Source: a candidate division KSB1 bacterium
GTDB taxonomy: Bacteria > Zhuqueibacterota > Zhuqueibacteria > Oleimicrobiales > Geothermoviventaceae
Direction of reading: 5' to 3'
DNA: 64,000 nucleotides
NCBI GenBank assembly: GCA_034506315.1
Contig: JAPDPT010000001.1
Span: forward strand, 62,001 to 126,000
A program made the translations under genes and the position numbers. How positions within the stretch are numbered: the stretch's first letter is position 1; the number at the start of each line of letters is the position of its first letter. This document shows positions 26,984 through 37,581 of the stretch, in pieces. A model generated the notes under the pieces. That model had not been told where the DNA came from and searched no databases. It worked only from the letters and a program-made list of their open reading frames with translations.

Positions 26984-27799
26984 ATGGCGGGCAGAGGAGG
27001 GGTCGCGATCCTGACAGTGCTCCTGATCCAGGCGGGGGGAGGAAGGGTCTTACCTTCTTCCTCCGTAGTCCTGCGCCGGCCTTGCGCCCCCCAAAAGGAA
27101 TTCGTCGTCTCCATGCCCAGGCCACCGGGCTTCTTGCGCACGGCGGCGCGACTTGCCCCGTCGAGTCAGGAGGAAGCCTTCCACTACCGATCTCAGCTGC
27201 TACGGGTAGCCGGACAAGCCGCCGGGCGCTGGATCCCCGACACCACCTCATTTTCCAGCCTGTGCACCTTCCTCAATCGATTGCCCAAGGCGCAACGGGA
27301 CCGGGTTCTGGCGTACGGGCTTCTCGCCCCCGCCGCCTTCAGGGCGCAACACGTGGTCAGACGCCTGTGGGGGCGCTGGCGACTCCCGCTCCTGGAGCCG
27401 GCTGGCTTGGCGTTGCGCCTCAAACCCCTACGCCCATGGTCGAGGGCATCGTTGACCTTCGAGTTGCGCCTCAATCACCAGAAAGTGGGCTACCTTCGGT
27501 TTCCGGCCTGGCGGACCAGCGTCTACTGCGTGCGCGCGGAGAGAGGCTCCAGCTACAGCCTCTGGCGCTCTCTGTCGCGCACCTACGCCCTTGCGCTCGC
27601 GCACTACCGCGGCGTAGGTTGGCAGTCCGTGGTGCTGGTCCTGAACAGGAACGCCGCGAACTCCGTCGGCTATGTCCAATTGGAGCGAGTACGGGAACCT
27701 GGGCGTGGCTACTGGTCCCTGATGCTCACCTGGAGCCTGGCCTGGGTACCCCCCGTGGCAGGCAAACCGGCCGGTCCTCCCCGTCAATCGGGCCGGTAG
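26984..27799 (+). CDS. Hypothetical secreted protein
   Basis: A 271-residue protein with a weak signal peptide-like N-terminus (GVAILTVLLIQAGGG) and GGTGAGGAG just before the ATG. The body is Arg-rich with alternating hydrophobic stretches (SRASLTFELRLNHQKVGYLRF, then SVVLVLNRNAANSVGYVQLE), which may form beta-strands. I do not recognise the family. It converges with engB and the two coding regions overlap by 16 nt at their 3' ends. A competing frame (26974-28068) is open but runs antisense through engB, so this frame is preferred. Its reality is moderately supported. Confidence 0.5.
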   Translation: MAGRGGVAILTVLLIQAGGGRVLPSSSVVLRRPCAPQKEFVVSMPRPPGFLRTAARLAPSSQEEAFHYRSQLLRVAGQAAGRWIPDTTSFSSLCTFLNRLPKAQRDRVLAYGLLAPAAFRAQHVVRRLWGRWRLPLLEPAGLALRLKPLRPWSRASLTFELRLNHQKVGYLRFPAWRTSVYCVRAERGSSYSLWRSLSRTYALALAHYRGVGWQSVVLVLNRNAANSVGYVQLERVREPGRGYWSLMLTWSLAWVPPVAGKPAGPPRQSGR

Positions 27800-28371
27800 C
27801 CGGTCCAGCGCGTGATAACCCTCCACAGCTCGCGGCGGCCTCGTCCGTCGATTGCGGAATAGGCCAAGACCTCTTCGGCGCCGAGCGCCGCGAACGTCTG
27901 TTGGTGCAGGGCCAGTTGGCGCTGCAAAGCAGCGGTAGAAAGCTTGTCCGACTTGGTGGCCGCAACGACGAACGGGAGGGAAAGGGACTGGAGCCACTCG
28001 GCCATCTGCCGGTCCAGGGGCGTGGGCTCGTGCCGAAGATCGGCGATGAGGACCACGCCCCGGAGTGAGCGCGATGAGCGGAAGTAGCCCTCGATCAGGC
28101 TCCGCCAGTTCTCCCGCATCGCTTTGGCCACGCTCGCGAAGCCGTAGCCCGGAAGGTCCACGAGGTACAGGTGCTCTTCCACCCGGTAGAAATTGATCGT
28201 GCGCGTCTTCCCGGGGGTGGAGCTGGTGGAAGCAAGTCCCTTTCGCCCCACGAGGGAGTTGATTAGGCTGGATTTCCCCACGTTCGACCGTCCCGCAAAG
28301 CTCACCTCCGGCAGGCCATCGCGGGGGAGATTCTGTAGGTCGCCGACGGCCCGGTAGAAACGCACGTTCAC
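27784..28371 (-). CDS. engB: Ribosome biogenesis GTPase EngB (YihA/YsxC)
   Basis: A 195-residue TrmE-Era-EngA-EngB-Septin GTPase of standard length: G1 GRSNVGKSSLIN (residues about 28-39), switch-I Thr in TSSTPGKTRTINFY, G3 DLPGYGFA, G4 TKSDKL and G5-like YSAIDGRG. It is needed for 50S subunit assembly in other bacteria. Its start codon overlaps the lon stop by 4 nt, so translation is coupled with the protease. Confidence 0.97.
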   Translation of the reverse strand: MNVRFYRAVGDLQNLPRDGLPEVSFAGRSNVGKSSLINSLVGRKGLASTSSTPGKTRTINFYRVEEHLYLVDLPGYGFASVAKAMRENWRSLIEGYFRSSRSLRGVVLIADLRHEPTPLDRQMAEWLQSLSLPFVVAATKSDKLSTAALQRQLALHQQTFAALGAEEVLAYSAIDGRGRRELWRVITRWTGYRPD

Positions 28372-30854
28372 TGACTCCCACCCTCCGTCGGGTGCGTGGC
28401 AGAGGCTGGCTCTTCCACGAGAGCGAGGGAGAGCACATCCTCGATATGGCGCGCAAGGCGAATGTCCAGGCCTCTGCGCAAAGCCTTGGGAAGTTCGAGG
28501 AGATCTTTGCGGTTCTTCTCCGGGACCACGACGACCCGGATCCCGGCCCTCTGCGCCGCCAGAAGTTTCTCATTCAGGCCGCCCACCGCAAGGACGTTCC
28601 CCCGCAGGGTGATCTCGCCGGTCATGGCCACGTCGGGACGGACCTTGCGTCCGGAGAGAGCGCTGATGAGAGCCACCGCCATGGTGACCCCGGCCGAGGG
28701 GCCATCTTTGGGAATAGCGCCTTCCGGCACATGGATGTGGATCTCGCTCTGCTCGAAGATGCGAGGATCGATGCCGAAGTCTGACGCGTGGGCGCGGGCG
28801 TAGGTCAGCGCAGCCCGCGCCGATTCCCGCATCACCTCCCCCAGCTGCCCGGTGAGAATCACGTCGCGATTGCCCGGGATGACCGAGGCCTCGACGATCA
28901 GAAGCTCTCCTCCGTACGGGGTCCAGGCGAGGCCTGTGGCGGCGCCCAGCAGATAATCCTTTTCCGCAGGCGTCTCCACGAACTTTGGCACCCCCAGGTA
29001 TTTTCGGACCGACCGCTCTGTCACCACCACCGGAAAGCGGAGCTGGCCGCTTGCCACTTCCCTGGCGACCTTGCGGCAGATGGCGGCGATCTCCCGCTCC
29101 AGATTCCGAACGCCCGCCTCCCGCGTGTACGCGCGGATGAGGCTCCGGATTGCTCGGTCCGTGAAGCGCACCTGCTCCCGCGCCAAGCCGTGCTCCCGAA
29201 GCTGCTTCGGGATCAGAAAACCGCGCGCAATTTCCAGCTTCTCGTGCTCCAGGTAGCCAGGGAGCTCGATGATCTCCATTCGGTCCTGCAAGGGCTCCGG
29301 GATGTTGTGCCGAACGTTGGCCGTAGTGATGAACAGTACTTCCGAGAGGTCGTAGTCGACATCCAGGTAGTGATCGTTGAAGGCGCGATTCTGCTCCGGG
29401 TCCAGGACCTCCAGCAGGGCTGCGGAGGGGTCGCCCCGGAAATCGGCGCTCATCTTGTCTACCTCGTCCAGAAGGAAGACGGGGTTCACGGTGCCGGCGC
29501 GCCGGATGCCCTGGATGATCTTGCCCGGCATGGAGCCGATGTAGGTGCGGCGGTGGCCGCGGATCTCTGCCTCATCGCGGACGCCTCCCAGGGATACACG
29601 CACGAATTTTCTTCCCATCGCCCGCGCGATGGACCGCCCGAGGCTGGTCTTCCCCACGCCCGGAGGCCCGACGAAGCACAGGATGGGCCCTTTCATTCGA
29701 CCGACCAGTTTGAGCACCGCCAGGTGCTCCAGAATCCTCTCCTTGGGCTTCTCCAGCCCATAGTGATCCTCATCAAGGATACGGCGGGCTTCCTCCAGGT
29801 CCAGCCGGTCTTCCGTGCGCACATTCCAGGGCACGGCCAGGAGCCAATCCAGGTAGTTGCGGGAGACGGTGGCCTCCGGGGACATGGGAGACATCTTGCG
29901 CAGTTTCTCCAGTTCCTCAAGCGCCTTTTCCTCCACCTCCTTGGGCATTCCCGCCTGCTCGATCCTCCGCTTGAGCTCGGCCAGCTCGGGATCGTACAGC
30001 CCTTCCTCGCCCAGCTCCTCCTGGATGGCCCGCATCTGCTCCTGGAGGTAATAGGTGCGCTGGGAGCGCTGAATGCGGCTCCGAACTTTCTCCTCGATGC
30101 TCTTCTCCAGCTCGAGGATCTGCCGCTCCGATTCCAGAAGCTCCAGCAAGGCCAGGAGCTGGTCCTGAAGGCTGGGGGCCTCCAGAAGGGCCTGCTTGGT
30201 CGGGAGGTCGCGCAGGATGTGGGCCGAAATAAAGTCGGTCACCTGCTGCGGAGAGGAAAGCTGCTCGAGGCTGACGAGCACGTCGTCCGGGATTTCCCGG
30301 TTGAGCCGGACGTATTCGCCGAAGAGGGACTTGGCGTGCCGCAGGGAGGCTTCGATCTCCGGAGTGGTCCGCTCGTCGACATGTACGATATCTACGGTAG
30401 CTTCGAAAAACTTCGGGTTCCGGAGGAAACGGCGCACTCGGGCACGCGCCAGCCCCTCTACGAGAACCTTGAAGAGCCCATTCGGAAGCTTGAGGACCTG
30501 GAGGATCCTGGCCGCCACGCCCACCCGGTAGAGGTTGCGCTTCTGGGGCTCGGCCTCGTTCTCATCCCTCTGCGCCAGGAGGAGGATGACCCGATCGCGC
30601 TCCATGGCCTCCTGCACCGCACGCACCGAGCGCTCCCGGCCCACAAGAAGGGGGGTGATCACGCGGGGAAAGATGACTGTGTCGCGCAGGGGGAGCACAG
30701 GAAGGCGTTCGCTGATGCGGATGGGCTCGCCCTCCTCCGCCGGGCGAACGCTGGGCTTGCCCTCCCACCCATCGTCCGCCTCCGAAAGCTCCGCCTCCTG
30801 GGGATCTTCCAGGTCATCCGAAAGGGGGATGTCGAAGCTGCGTCTTCTCCTCAC
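28368..30854 (-). CDS. lon: ATP-dependent Lon protease
   Basis: An 828-residue LonA. An acidic N-terminal extension of about 40 residues precedes the substrate-binding domain ([23 protein letters not shown]). The AAA+ core contains Walker [12 protein letters not shown], Walker [11 protein letters not shown] and sensor segments. The protease domain has catalytic Ser in [11 protein letters not shown] and Lys about 43 residues later ([15 protein letters not shown]). It degrades misfolded and regulatory proteins in the cytoplasm. The GTG start has GGGAG five nt upstream. It follows clpX by 129 nt, in which a hairpin is seen (30874-30910). Confidence 0.98.
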   Translation of the reverse strand: MRRRRSFDIPLSDDLEDPQEAELSEADDGWEGKPSVRPAEEGEPIRISERLPVLPLRDTVIFPRVITPLLVGRERSVRAVQEAMERDRVILLLAQRDENEAEPQKRNLYRVGVAARILQVLKLPNGLFKVLVEGLARARVRRFLRNPKFFEATVDIVHVDERTTPEIEASLRHAKSLFGEYVRLNREIPDDVLVSLEQLSSPQQVTDFISAHILRDLPTKQALLEAPSLQDQLLALLELLESERQILELEKSIEEKVRSRIQRSQRTYYLQEQMRAIQEELGEEGLYDPELAELKRRIEQAGMPKEVEEKALEELEKLRKMSPMSPEATVSRNYLDWLLAVPWNVRTEDRLDLEEARRILDEDHYGLEKPKERILEHLAVLKLVGRMKGPILCFVGPPGVGKTSLGRSIARAMGRKFVRVSLGGVRDEAEIRGHRRTYIGSMPGKIIQGIRRAGTVNPVFLLDEVDKMSADFRGDPSAALLEVLDPEQNRAFNDHYLDVDYDLSEVLFITTANVRHNIPEPLQDRMEIIELPGYLEHEKLEIARGFLIPKQLREHGLAREQVRFTDRAIRSLIRAYTREAGVRNLEREIAAICRKVAREVASGQLRFPVVVTERSVRKYLGVPKFVETPAEKDYLLGAATGLAWTPYGGELLIVEASVIPGNRDVILTGQLGEVMRESARAALTYARAHASDFGIDPRIFEQSEIHIHVPEGAIPKDGPSAGVTMAVALISALSGRKVRPDVAMTGEITLRGNVLAVGGLNEKLLAAQRAGIRVVVVPEKNRKDLLELPKALRRGLDIRLARHIEDVLSLALVEEPASATHPTEGGSQ

Positions 30855-30873
30855 TCCTGCTCCCTTTGCCTCT

Positions 30874-30910
30874 CAAAAGAGAAGGATCCTCCGCCCCTGG
30901 AAGATCCTTC
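30874..30910 (-). terminator. Hairpin between clpX and lon, terminator- or attenuator-like
   Basis: Inverted repeat GAAGGATC (30881-30888) / GATCCTTC (30903-30910), extended by three inner pairs. It is followed on the minus strand by TCTTTTG, a short T-rich tail. It sits after clpX and 20 nt before the lon start, so it could attenuate read-through into lon or process the transcript. Confidence 0.5.
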
Positions 30911-30983
30911 CGTACTGTGCCTAACGATCAGGGAATCGCTCTCTTGGATGAGGGCCAGCCTATGCCCGAACTCGCGCCGGCTG

Positions 30984-32237
<1,254 letters not shown>

Positions 32238-32258
32238 GGCGGCACCGCCTCTTAAGGG

Positions 32259-32861
32259 CTACTTCGTCTTCGCCGCGGGCTTCTTCCTCACCAGAATCTC
32301 GTCGATGATCCCGTACTCCTTGGCCTCCTCTGCGGACATGAAGTAATTGCGCTCCGTATCCCGGGCAATCTTCTCCACCGGCTGGCCCGTATGCTTGGAG
32401 AGGATCTCGTTCAGCCTTTCCCGGAGGGTGAGAATCTCGCGTGCGTGAATCTCAATATCGGTGGCCTGACCCTGCGCTCCCCCCATCGGCTGGTGGATCA
32501 TGATCCGCGAGTGGGGGAGGGCGGAACGCTTGCCGGGAGCGCCTGCTGCAAGGAGCAACGCGCCCATACTGCTGGCCTGCCCCATGCAGATGGTGGCCAC
32601 ATCCGGTTTAATGTACTGCATCGTGTCATAGATCGCCAGACCGGACGTGACGTATCCGCCAGGGGTGTTGAGGTAAAGGTAGATGTCCTTATCCGGATCC
32701 TCTGCCTCCAGGAAAAGCATCTGAGCGATCACGAGGCTGGCCACCGTATCGTCGATGGCCGTCCCGATGAAGATGATCCGCTCCTTGAGAAGGCGAGAAA
32801 AGATATCGTAGGCCCTCTCCCCCCGCCCTGTCTGCTCAATGACGATCGGCACCAGTCCCAT
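32259..32861 (-). CDS. clpP: ClpP, ATP-dependent Clp protease proteolytic subunit
   Basis: A 200-residue serine protease of standard length: catalytic Ser in [12 protein letters not shown], His in [11 protein letters not shown] and Asp in [21 protein letters not shown]. The order tig-clpP-clpX is the widely conserved arrangement. The C-terminal tail KKPAAKTK is basic. Confidence 0.98.
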   Translation of the reverse strand: MGLVPIVIEQTGRGERAYDIFSRLLKERIIFIGTAIDDTVASLVIAQMLFLEAEDPDKDIYLYLNTPGGYVTSGLAIYDTMQYIKPDVATICMGQASSMGALLLAAGAPGKRSALPHSRIMIHQPMGGAQGQATDIEIHAREILTLRERLNEILSKHTGQPVEKIARDTERNYFMSAEEAKEYGIIDEILVRKKPAAKTK

Positions 32862-32883
32862 ATCTGCACCGTCCTCCCATTGG

Positions 32884-34251
32884 CTATGCGACCTCGTGCG
32901 GACTGCGGATCAGGGTGCGCTCACCGGGCTCACCGACCTGGACCCGGCGATCGACGAAGTAGCGCTTGGAGACCTCCTCCGCCTTCACCCGACTGGCCAG
33001 GAAACGGTAGAGGCGCTCGGTCTCCAGGTCGAAACGAAGATCCGATCGACGGTCCTCCGCACTGTAGTCGCGACGAATCTGCTCCGCAGCCTCCGGATTG
33101 CTCCGGATCATATCTTCGAGGTAGGTGTCGACATCGTCTTCCGAAACCGCCAAGCCGTTCTCGGCTACGATCTTATCCCGCAAGGTGATCCATTTGGCCA
33201 AACGTACGGCCTCGGGCCGGAGCTCCCGCTCCAGATCCGCGTCCGGGATCCGGGCCTGCGGGTTCCTCTCCCGGTACTGGCGGATGAGGGAATCGAGGGC
33301 GGCCCGAACCATGGACTCTGGAGGCACGAAGTCGACACGCTTGAGAAGCTCCTCCCGGATGTTGTCGAAAAACTCCTGCTCGCTCAGGCGCGCCGCCCGC
33401 CACTCAAGCTCACCGCGGACGGAGCGCCGCAACTCCTCCAGGCTTCCAAAGTCGCCGATGTCCTTGGCAAAATCATCGTCGAGCGGCGGAATCTCTCGTC
33501 GCACCACTTTTTCGACTTCCAGCGAGTAGGCGTACCGCGAGACCTCCGCGGCTCCAGAACCCTGAAGGACGGGACGTGAAAGAGAGAAGCGTCGGGTTTC
33601 TCCTGGCTTGGCCCCGCGTAGCCTTTCCAGAAGATCCCTATCGTCTTCCCGCAGGTTCTCCGAAGCCGGCAAGCTGATGGCTACGCGCTGCGGCGTCCGT
33701 CCCACCAAAGGCAGCCCTGTGGGATCCAGTTCCTTGAGCTGGCCAATGATCACGTCGCCCTCGCGCGCTCCGTCCTCCACCTCCAGTTCGATCGCCGCTC
33801 GGAGTTGCAACCTGCGCAGCTCGATGTCCACGTCCTCGTCGGTGACCCGGATCACAGGGCGCTCCACACGAATCTGACCCAGATCCGGAAGCCGGATCTC
33901 CGGGAGCACCTCCACCTCCACCTGGACGCGCAGGCCTTCGCCCGGCTGGTAGGTATGCTGTTTCAGCCGTGCTTTCCCGATGATGTCCAGGTTGTTCTCC
34001 CTACCGATCTCCGGCATGAACTCGGAAACGAGGTCGAGTGCCAGATCCTGGACGACCTCCTTCTGGAACATCCGGCGGACGACGTCCATCGGGACGCGCC
34101 CTGGGCGAAAACCGGGGATCTTCACGCTCTTCTGGAGGCGGGCGAGATTCTCGTCGAGGCGCACCTGCACCAGTTCGGGGGAAAACGTAATGTCCAGCTG
34201 CCGGCGGTTCCCCTCCAGCTCTTTGATCTGCACTTGGTAGCTTGCTGCCAT
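32884..34251 (-). CDS. tig: Trigger factor (ribosome-associated chaperone, PPIase)
   Basis: A 455-residue protein with the three trigger-factor domains. The N-terminal ribosome-binding domain contains the signature [13 protein letters not shown] (family GFRxGKxP; here Arg-Val replaces Lys-x). The middle FKBP-like domain begins near residue 150 ([14 protein letters not shown]), and a long helical C-terminal chaperone domain follows. It binds near the ribosomal exit tunnel and holds nascent chains. CAGGAG lies 2 nt before ATG in a very short gap behind the tRNA-Leu terminator, so it probably depends on read-through from the tRNA promoter. Confidence 0.95.
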   Translation of the reverse strand: MAASYQVQIKELEGNRRQLDITFSPELVQVRLDENLARLQKSVKIPGFRPGRVPMDVVRRMFQKEVVQDLALDLVSEFMPEIGRENNLDIIGKARLKQHTYQPGEGLRVQVEVEVLPEIRLPDLGQIRVERPVIRVTDEDVDIELRRLQLRAAIELEVEDGAREGDVIIGQLKELDPTGLPLVGRTPQRVAISLPASENLREDDRDLLERLRGAKPGETRRFSLSRPVLQGSGAAEVSRYAYSLEVEKVVRREIPPLDDDFAKDIGDFGSLEELRRSVRGELEWRAARLSEQEFFDNIREELLKRVDFVPPESMVRAALDSLIRQYRERNPQARIPDADLERELRPEAVRLAKWITLRDKIVAENGLAVSEDDVDTYLEDMIRSNPEAAEQIRRDYSAEDRRSDLRFDLETERLYRFLASRVKAEEVSKRYFVDRRVQVGEPGERTLIRSPHEVA

Positions 34252-34283
34252 GGTCTCCTGAATCCTATGTTGGCGAGCCGATC

Positions 34284-34314
34284 ACAAAGAAAAGCCGGGC
34301 CACTGGCCGGCTTT
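34284..34314 (-). terminator. Intrinsic terminator after tRNA-Leu
   Basis: On the minus strand, stem AAAGCCGG / CCGGCTTT (34314-34307 with 34298-34291) with an 8-nt loop, followed by TTCTTTG. It lies between the tRNA-Leu 3' end and tig, only about 33 nt before the tig start. Confidence 0.75.
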
Positions 34315-34317
34315 CCG

Positions 34318-34401
34318 TGCGAGAGGGGGGACTCGAACCCCCAAGCCCTACCGGGCACTAGATCCTAAGTCTAGCGCGTCTGCCAATTCCGCCACTCTCG
34401 C
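34318..34401 (-). tRNA. tRNA-Leu (anticodon TAG)
   Basis: Acceptor arms GCGAGAG/CTCTCGC, discriminator A, and the long variable arm of a class II tRNA (GTGCCCGGTAGGGCTT region). Anticodon stem CTAGA/TCTAG encloses CTTAGGA, anticodon TAG. The T arm contains GGGGTTCGAGTCCCC. The 3' CCA is not encoded. Confidence 0.95.
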
Positions 34402-34419
34402 ATCCCACGAAGACACAAT

Positions 34420-34448
34420 AATATATCCATCCCGCCCGCCATTGTCAA
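34420..34448 (-). promoter_or_regulatory. Strong sigma-70-type promoter for tRNA-Leu (and probably tig-clpP-clpX)
   Basis: Minus strand: TTGACA (34448-34443), 17-nt spacer, TATATT (34425-34420), 19 nt before the tRNA 5' end. The -35 hexamer is a perfect consensus and overlaps the stop codon of the HD-GYP gene. Confidence 0.85.
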
Positions 34449-35530
34449 CAACTTTGCCCGCTGTACGACCGCGCTCCCCGCATCCGTTCGTCGATCTCCC
34501 CTTGCCAGCGCTCCAGCACCGCCACGATGCGGGGATCGAAGCTCTGCGCCCGCCCGTCCTTCAGCTCCTGAAGGGCTACCGGAGCGTCCAGAGCCTGTCG
34601 GTAGGGTCTCTCGCTCCTCATGGCCTCGTAGGCATCGGCCACGGCAACAATTCTTGCGTAGAGGGGGATAGCCTCTCCCTGAAGGCCATAGGGATAGCCG
34701 GAGCCGTCATACCTCTCGTGGTGGTGCAACACGGCTGGAATGAGGTCCTGGAGTTCATTCACCGGCTCCAGGATCCGAGCCCCGAGGCCAGGGTGGATCT
34801 TGACGTGGTCGAATTCTTCCGCCGTCAGGCGCCGGGGAAGCGAAAGGATCTGCTCGTGGACGCCGATCTTGCCGATGTCGTGCAGGAGGCCCGCAAGCTC
34901 CACCCGCTGCACTTCTGTCCTCGGCAGCCCCAGCCGTTCCGCCAAAAACGCCGCGATCTCTGAGACTCTGCGGGAATGACCCTCCGTGAACTTGTCTTTG
35001 GCCTCCAGTGTGAACACCAGGGTCTGAATGGTGTTGAGCAGCAGGCGCCGCAGCTGGCGGGAGCGTTCGATGAGCTCTTCGGTCCTCTTCACGACCTTGG
35101 CCTCCAGCTCCTCCTGGTAGGCCCGAAGCTCAAGCTCCAGGCGCCGCTTCTCCATCGCCCTCTGGACGGAGAGCACCACTTCGTCCAGATTGAGGGGTTT
35201 GAGCAGGTAGTCAAAAAAGCCCATCTTCAGGGCTTCGATGGCTACCTCTGTGTCGGCAACCCCCGTGATCGCGACAAAATAGAGATCCGGGCAGTAAGGC
35301 TTGACCCTCCGGAAGATCTCGATGCCGGAAACACCCGGCATTCGGATATCGGTGAGCACTACCGAATAGCGACCGTTGCGCAGCAGGCGGAGAGACCTCT
35401 GGGCATCCGACTCACAATCGCAGGGGATTCCATTTCGTTCCAGGGTCCTCCGGACCAGCTCCAATACGGCAGGATCGTCGTCGATGACGAGGACTGGGGC
35501 GCTCTCTTGAACCGCCGTCTCACCTTCCAT
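34445..35530 (-). CDS. Response regulator with HD-GYP c-di-GMP phosphodiesterase domain
   Basis: A 361-residue protein. The receiver domain spans about 12-130 (VIDDDP, phospho-acceptor Asp in LTDIRMPG, Lys in LLKPL). A short coiled coil (RRLELELRAYQEELEAKVVKR) follows, then a complete HD-GYP domain: HSRRVSE, LLHDIGKIG, HHHERYDGSGYP and DAYEAMRSERPYR. HD-GYP domains hydrolyse cyclic di-GMP with a di- or tri-metal centre, and all ligands appear present, so it should be active. It has its own promoter at 35570-35598. No cognate kinase is adjacent. It could influence the exopolysaccharide locus through c-di-GMP; that is inference. Confidence 0.95.
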   Translation of the reverse strand: MEGETAVQESAPVLVIDDDPAVLELVRRTLERNGIPCDCESDAQRSLRLLRNGRYSVVLTDIRMPGVSGIEIFRRVKPYCPDLYFVAITGVADTEVAIEALKMGFFDYLLKPLNLDEVVLSVQRAMEKRRLELELRAYQEELEAKVVKRTEELIERSRQLRRLLLNTIQTLVFTLEAKDKFTEGHSRRVSEIAAFLAERLGLPRTEVQRVELAGLLHDIGKIGVHEQILSLPRRLTAEEFDHVKIHPGLGARILEPVNELQDLIPAVLHHHERYDGSGYPYGLQGEAIPLYARIVAVADAYEAMRSERPYRQALDAPVALQELKDGRAQSFDPRIVAVLERWQGEIDERMRGARSYSGQSC

Positions 35531-35569
35531 GGCTTGCCTCGGCTTTGGGGTCGCTCCCCACCGGCACGC

Positions 35570-35598
35570 AAAATAGTCACTGTGTCCCCGCCGAGCAA
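35570..35598 (-). promoter_or_regulatory. Sigma-70-type promoter for the HD-GYP regulator
   Basis: Minus strand: TTGCTC (35598-35593), 17-nt spacer, TATTTT (35575-35570), 40 nt before the ATG at 35530. Confidence 0.55.
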
Positions 35599-35718
35599 GT
35601 TAAAGACGCGTGACATTCCCACCCAGGGGTTACCCCTTGGCTGGCGCAGGAGGCAAGCACTACGGCCTTTCCGGCGAGACGCCGATGGTTGAGGCGGTGC
35701 TGACCCCCATTCGGCCCC

Positions 35719-36576
35719 CTACAAGCCAAGCCCTGAGACCCGATAGATTTCCCCCGCCTCATTAATCACGATCAAGTTTCCCCCACTCCAGCAGATCCCC
35801 TCGCATTGCCCGAGAGCGATTCCGGCCTGCAGCTGCTTGCGCGCGGCCGCAAAGGGCTCCACCTCCGGGCCCAAGATCACCAGCTGCGTGTAGCCCAGAA
35901 CCGCCAGCCGCCTGCGCGGCCAGTTGTTGTACTCCGCCGCCGTGACCAAGTTCAGATCCGGCCTGGCGCCCTCGAAGCGAAGATCCTCCACCCGGGTGCC
36001 CGGACTTCTGGCATCCACGGAGAAACAGAGAGTGGAGTCACGGAAACTCGCGGTCTTGATGAGGAAGTAGAGGCGGCCCCCTTTCCAGAAGATCGCCTCG
36101 CAATCGTAGTGGGCGCCGTTCGGATATCGGACCTGGATGGAGTCCAGGACGGTGGCCTCGCTGTCTGGCGCGAAGGGGTCTGGCTCGGGCAGACGGTACA
36201 CCACCACCCGATCCCGCCGATGCTCGTTGTCCCCCGTGTCGGCGATGTACAGATTGCCGTCCGGGTCCGTAGTGAGATCCTCCCAATCGCGGTTGAGGGC
36301 GCCGCGCACGTGGACCGCTTTGAGGATCGTGCCCAGCGAATCGATGGCAAACAGCTGGGGTGGGCTGTCCGAGTCGTTGTGCGTCCAGTACACGCCCGGA
36401 TGCTTTCGGCTCGCCGCAAGTCCCGAGGGCTCGATCAGCCTGGCACTCCGGATGGTTCCCAGCCTCACCACCTCGAGCTCTTCGCCCAGGCGCAAACCGA
36501 TCTCCTCCAGCAGCTCACACCCCGCAGCCACACAGAGGACAAGGAGCGAGGCGATCAAAGCGCGGTAATTCCTCAT
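35719..36576 (-). CDS. Beta-propeller-like lipoprotein
   Basis: A 285-residue protein with a clear lipoprotein signal: IASLLVLCVAAGC, lipidated Cys at about residue 19. The mature part reads as a propeller of short beta-blades: LIEPSGLAASRKHPGVYWTHND, LFAIDSLGTIL, DLTTDPDGNLYIADTGDN, VVVYRLPEPDPF, AIFWKGGRLYFLIK. This pattern ('SGLAxS...WxHND', 'YIADxGDNxxxR') recurs in uncharacterised secreted proteins related to esterase-like/phytase-like propellers. The function is unknown. It is 34 nt downstream of the barrel-like protein gene on the same strand, which suggests an envelope-directed pair. Confidence 0.75.
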   Translation of the reverse strand: MRNYRALIASLLVLCVAAGCELLEEIGLRLGEELEVVRLGTIRSARLIEPSGLAASRKHPGVYWTHNDSDSPPQLFAIDSLGTILKAVHVRGALNRDWEDLTTDPDGNLYIADTGDNEHRRDRVVVYRLPEPDPFAPDSEATVLDSIQVRYPNGAHYDCEAIFWKGGRLYFLIKTASFRDSTLCFSVDARSPGTRVEDLRFEGARPDLNLVTAAEYNNWPRRRLAVLGYTQLVILGPEVEPFAAARKQLQAGIALGQCEGICWSGGNLIVINEAGEIYRVSGLGL

Positions 36577-36610
36577 TCGAAACCCGCGTGGTCAAGGAGC
36601 GGCGGACAGG

Positions 36611-37399
36611 TCATTCCACGGTGAGGATCAGGCCCAAGGTGGCCCGCCGCTCGGTGTTCGCCAGCTCGCGATTGGGGAGCCCGATCCCCGCACTGGCTAC
36701 CAGGCGTACCGATTCCCTGACCGACCAGCTTGCCCCGACCTGGAAAAACAGATCCTCGTCCTCCAGGGCGGGAACCGAAGAGCCTACGAGTTCCAGGAAG
36801 CCCGTCAGCTGGTTTGCCAGGGCACGCTCATAGGCCAACGCGGCGACCACGGCGTATTCCGGCTCAAGCTCCTGTTTCGGAGGGGCAAGCACATCGACCC
36901 TGGCAACTCCTCCGCTCGCAACCAGCTTCTGACCCTCGCGGCTCCATCCCAGAGCCAACTGAAGCGCAGGGTTCGTTCCCGAGGAAGAAACCAAGGCGTC
37001 GGGATCCGGCGGCGGCAGCAGCACCGAAACGATCACTCCCAGGGAGACGGGGGAAGTCAAGGGAGTCACAAGCGCCTTCGCGGAGAGGGCAGACCGCGCC
37101 AGACCGCCTTTCCCTGCGTGGACAGAAGTGTAGCCCAGGGCCAAGGCTACATCCAGTCGATCGGTGAGGCCGCGGGTGTAGTGGACGACGTAGCTACCCG
37201 TTTCTCCCCGGGCGTCGTCGGTCCCGTAGTCGGTGTAGAGCGCACCGAGCCCAACCTGGGACACACCTCGGCCCAATGGCAATGGGTCGGCCACGTGTGG
37301 GGTGCCCCGTTGCCCATGGGCGATGGGAAGCGGCTGCGCCGGTGCCTGCTGCACAGCCACGGTCAGCAAGGCCCAAAGCAGAAACGATCTGCATCTCAT
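36611..37399 (-). CDS. Outer-membrane beta-barrel-like protein
   Basis: A 262-residue protein with a signal peptide ending QQAPAQ (about 21). Alternating hydrophobic/polar strands ending in aromatic residues follow (QVGLGALYTDYGTDDARG, SYVVHYTRGLTDRLDVALALGYT, ALQLALGWSREGQ, YAVVAALAYERALANQL, VGASWSVRESVRLVASAGIGL). The last strand TLGLILTVE ends close to the C-terminus. This is the layout of transporter-like/OmpA-type barrels of about 12 strands. GGAGGGAGCC precedes the ATG. The ligand is unknown. Confidence 0.7.
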   Translation of the reverse strand: MRCRSFLLWALLTVAVQQAPAQPLPIAHGQRGTPHVADPLPLGRGVSQVGLGALYTDYGTDDARGETGSYVVHYTRGLTDRLDVALALGYTSVHAGKGGLARSALSAKALVTPLTSPVSLGVIVSVLLPPPDPDALVSSSGTNPALQLALGWSREGQKLVASGGVARVDVLAPPKQELEPEYAVVAALAYERALANQLTGFLELVGSSVPALEDEDLFFQVGASWSVRESVRLVASAGIGLPNRELANTERRATLGLILTVE

Positions 37400-37581
37400 G
37401 GCTCCCTCCAGGAATGCGGGTCCAAACGGTCAGGGTCGGGTTCGGCTTCCCGCCTTCGCACCCTCCGTGCTCGCTGAAACGCCACTTGATTCACACCCCT
37501 CACACCTCGCTTCTTCATCAGCCGGACGTCTTGCGCTCGTTCCGTTCGGACAAGCCCCTCCGAAGGGCGAAGTATGGTATC

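Noticed and set aside
26974-28068. Open frame on the plus strand that runs antisense through engB
   Set aside because: EngB is certain on the opposite strand; codon content reads as a shadow of high-GC DNA. The shorter frame 26984-27799 has the better start.
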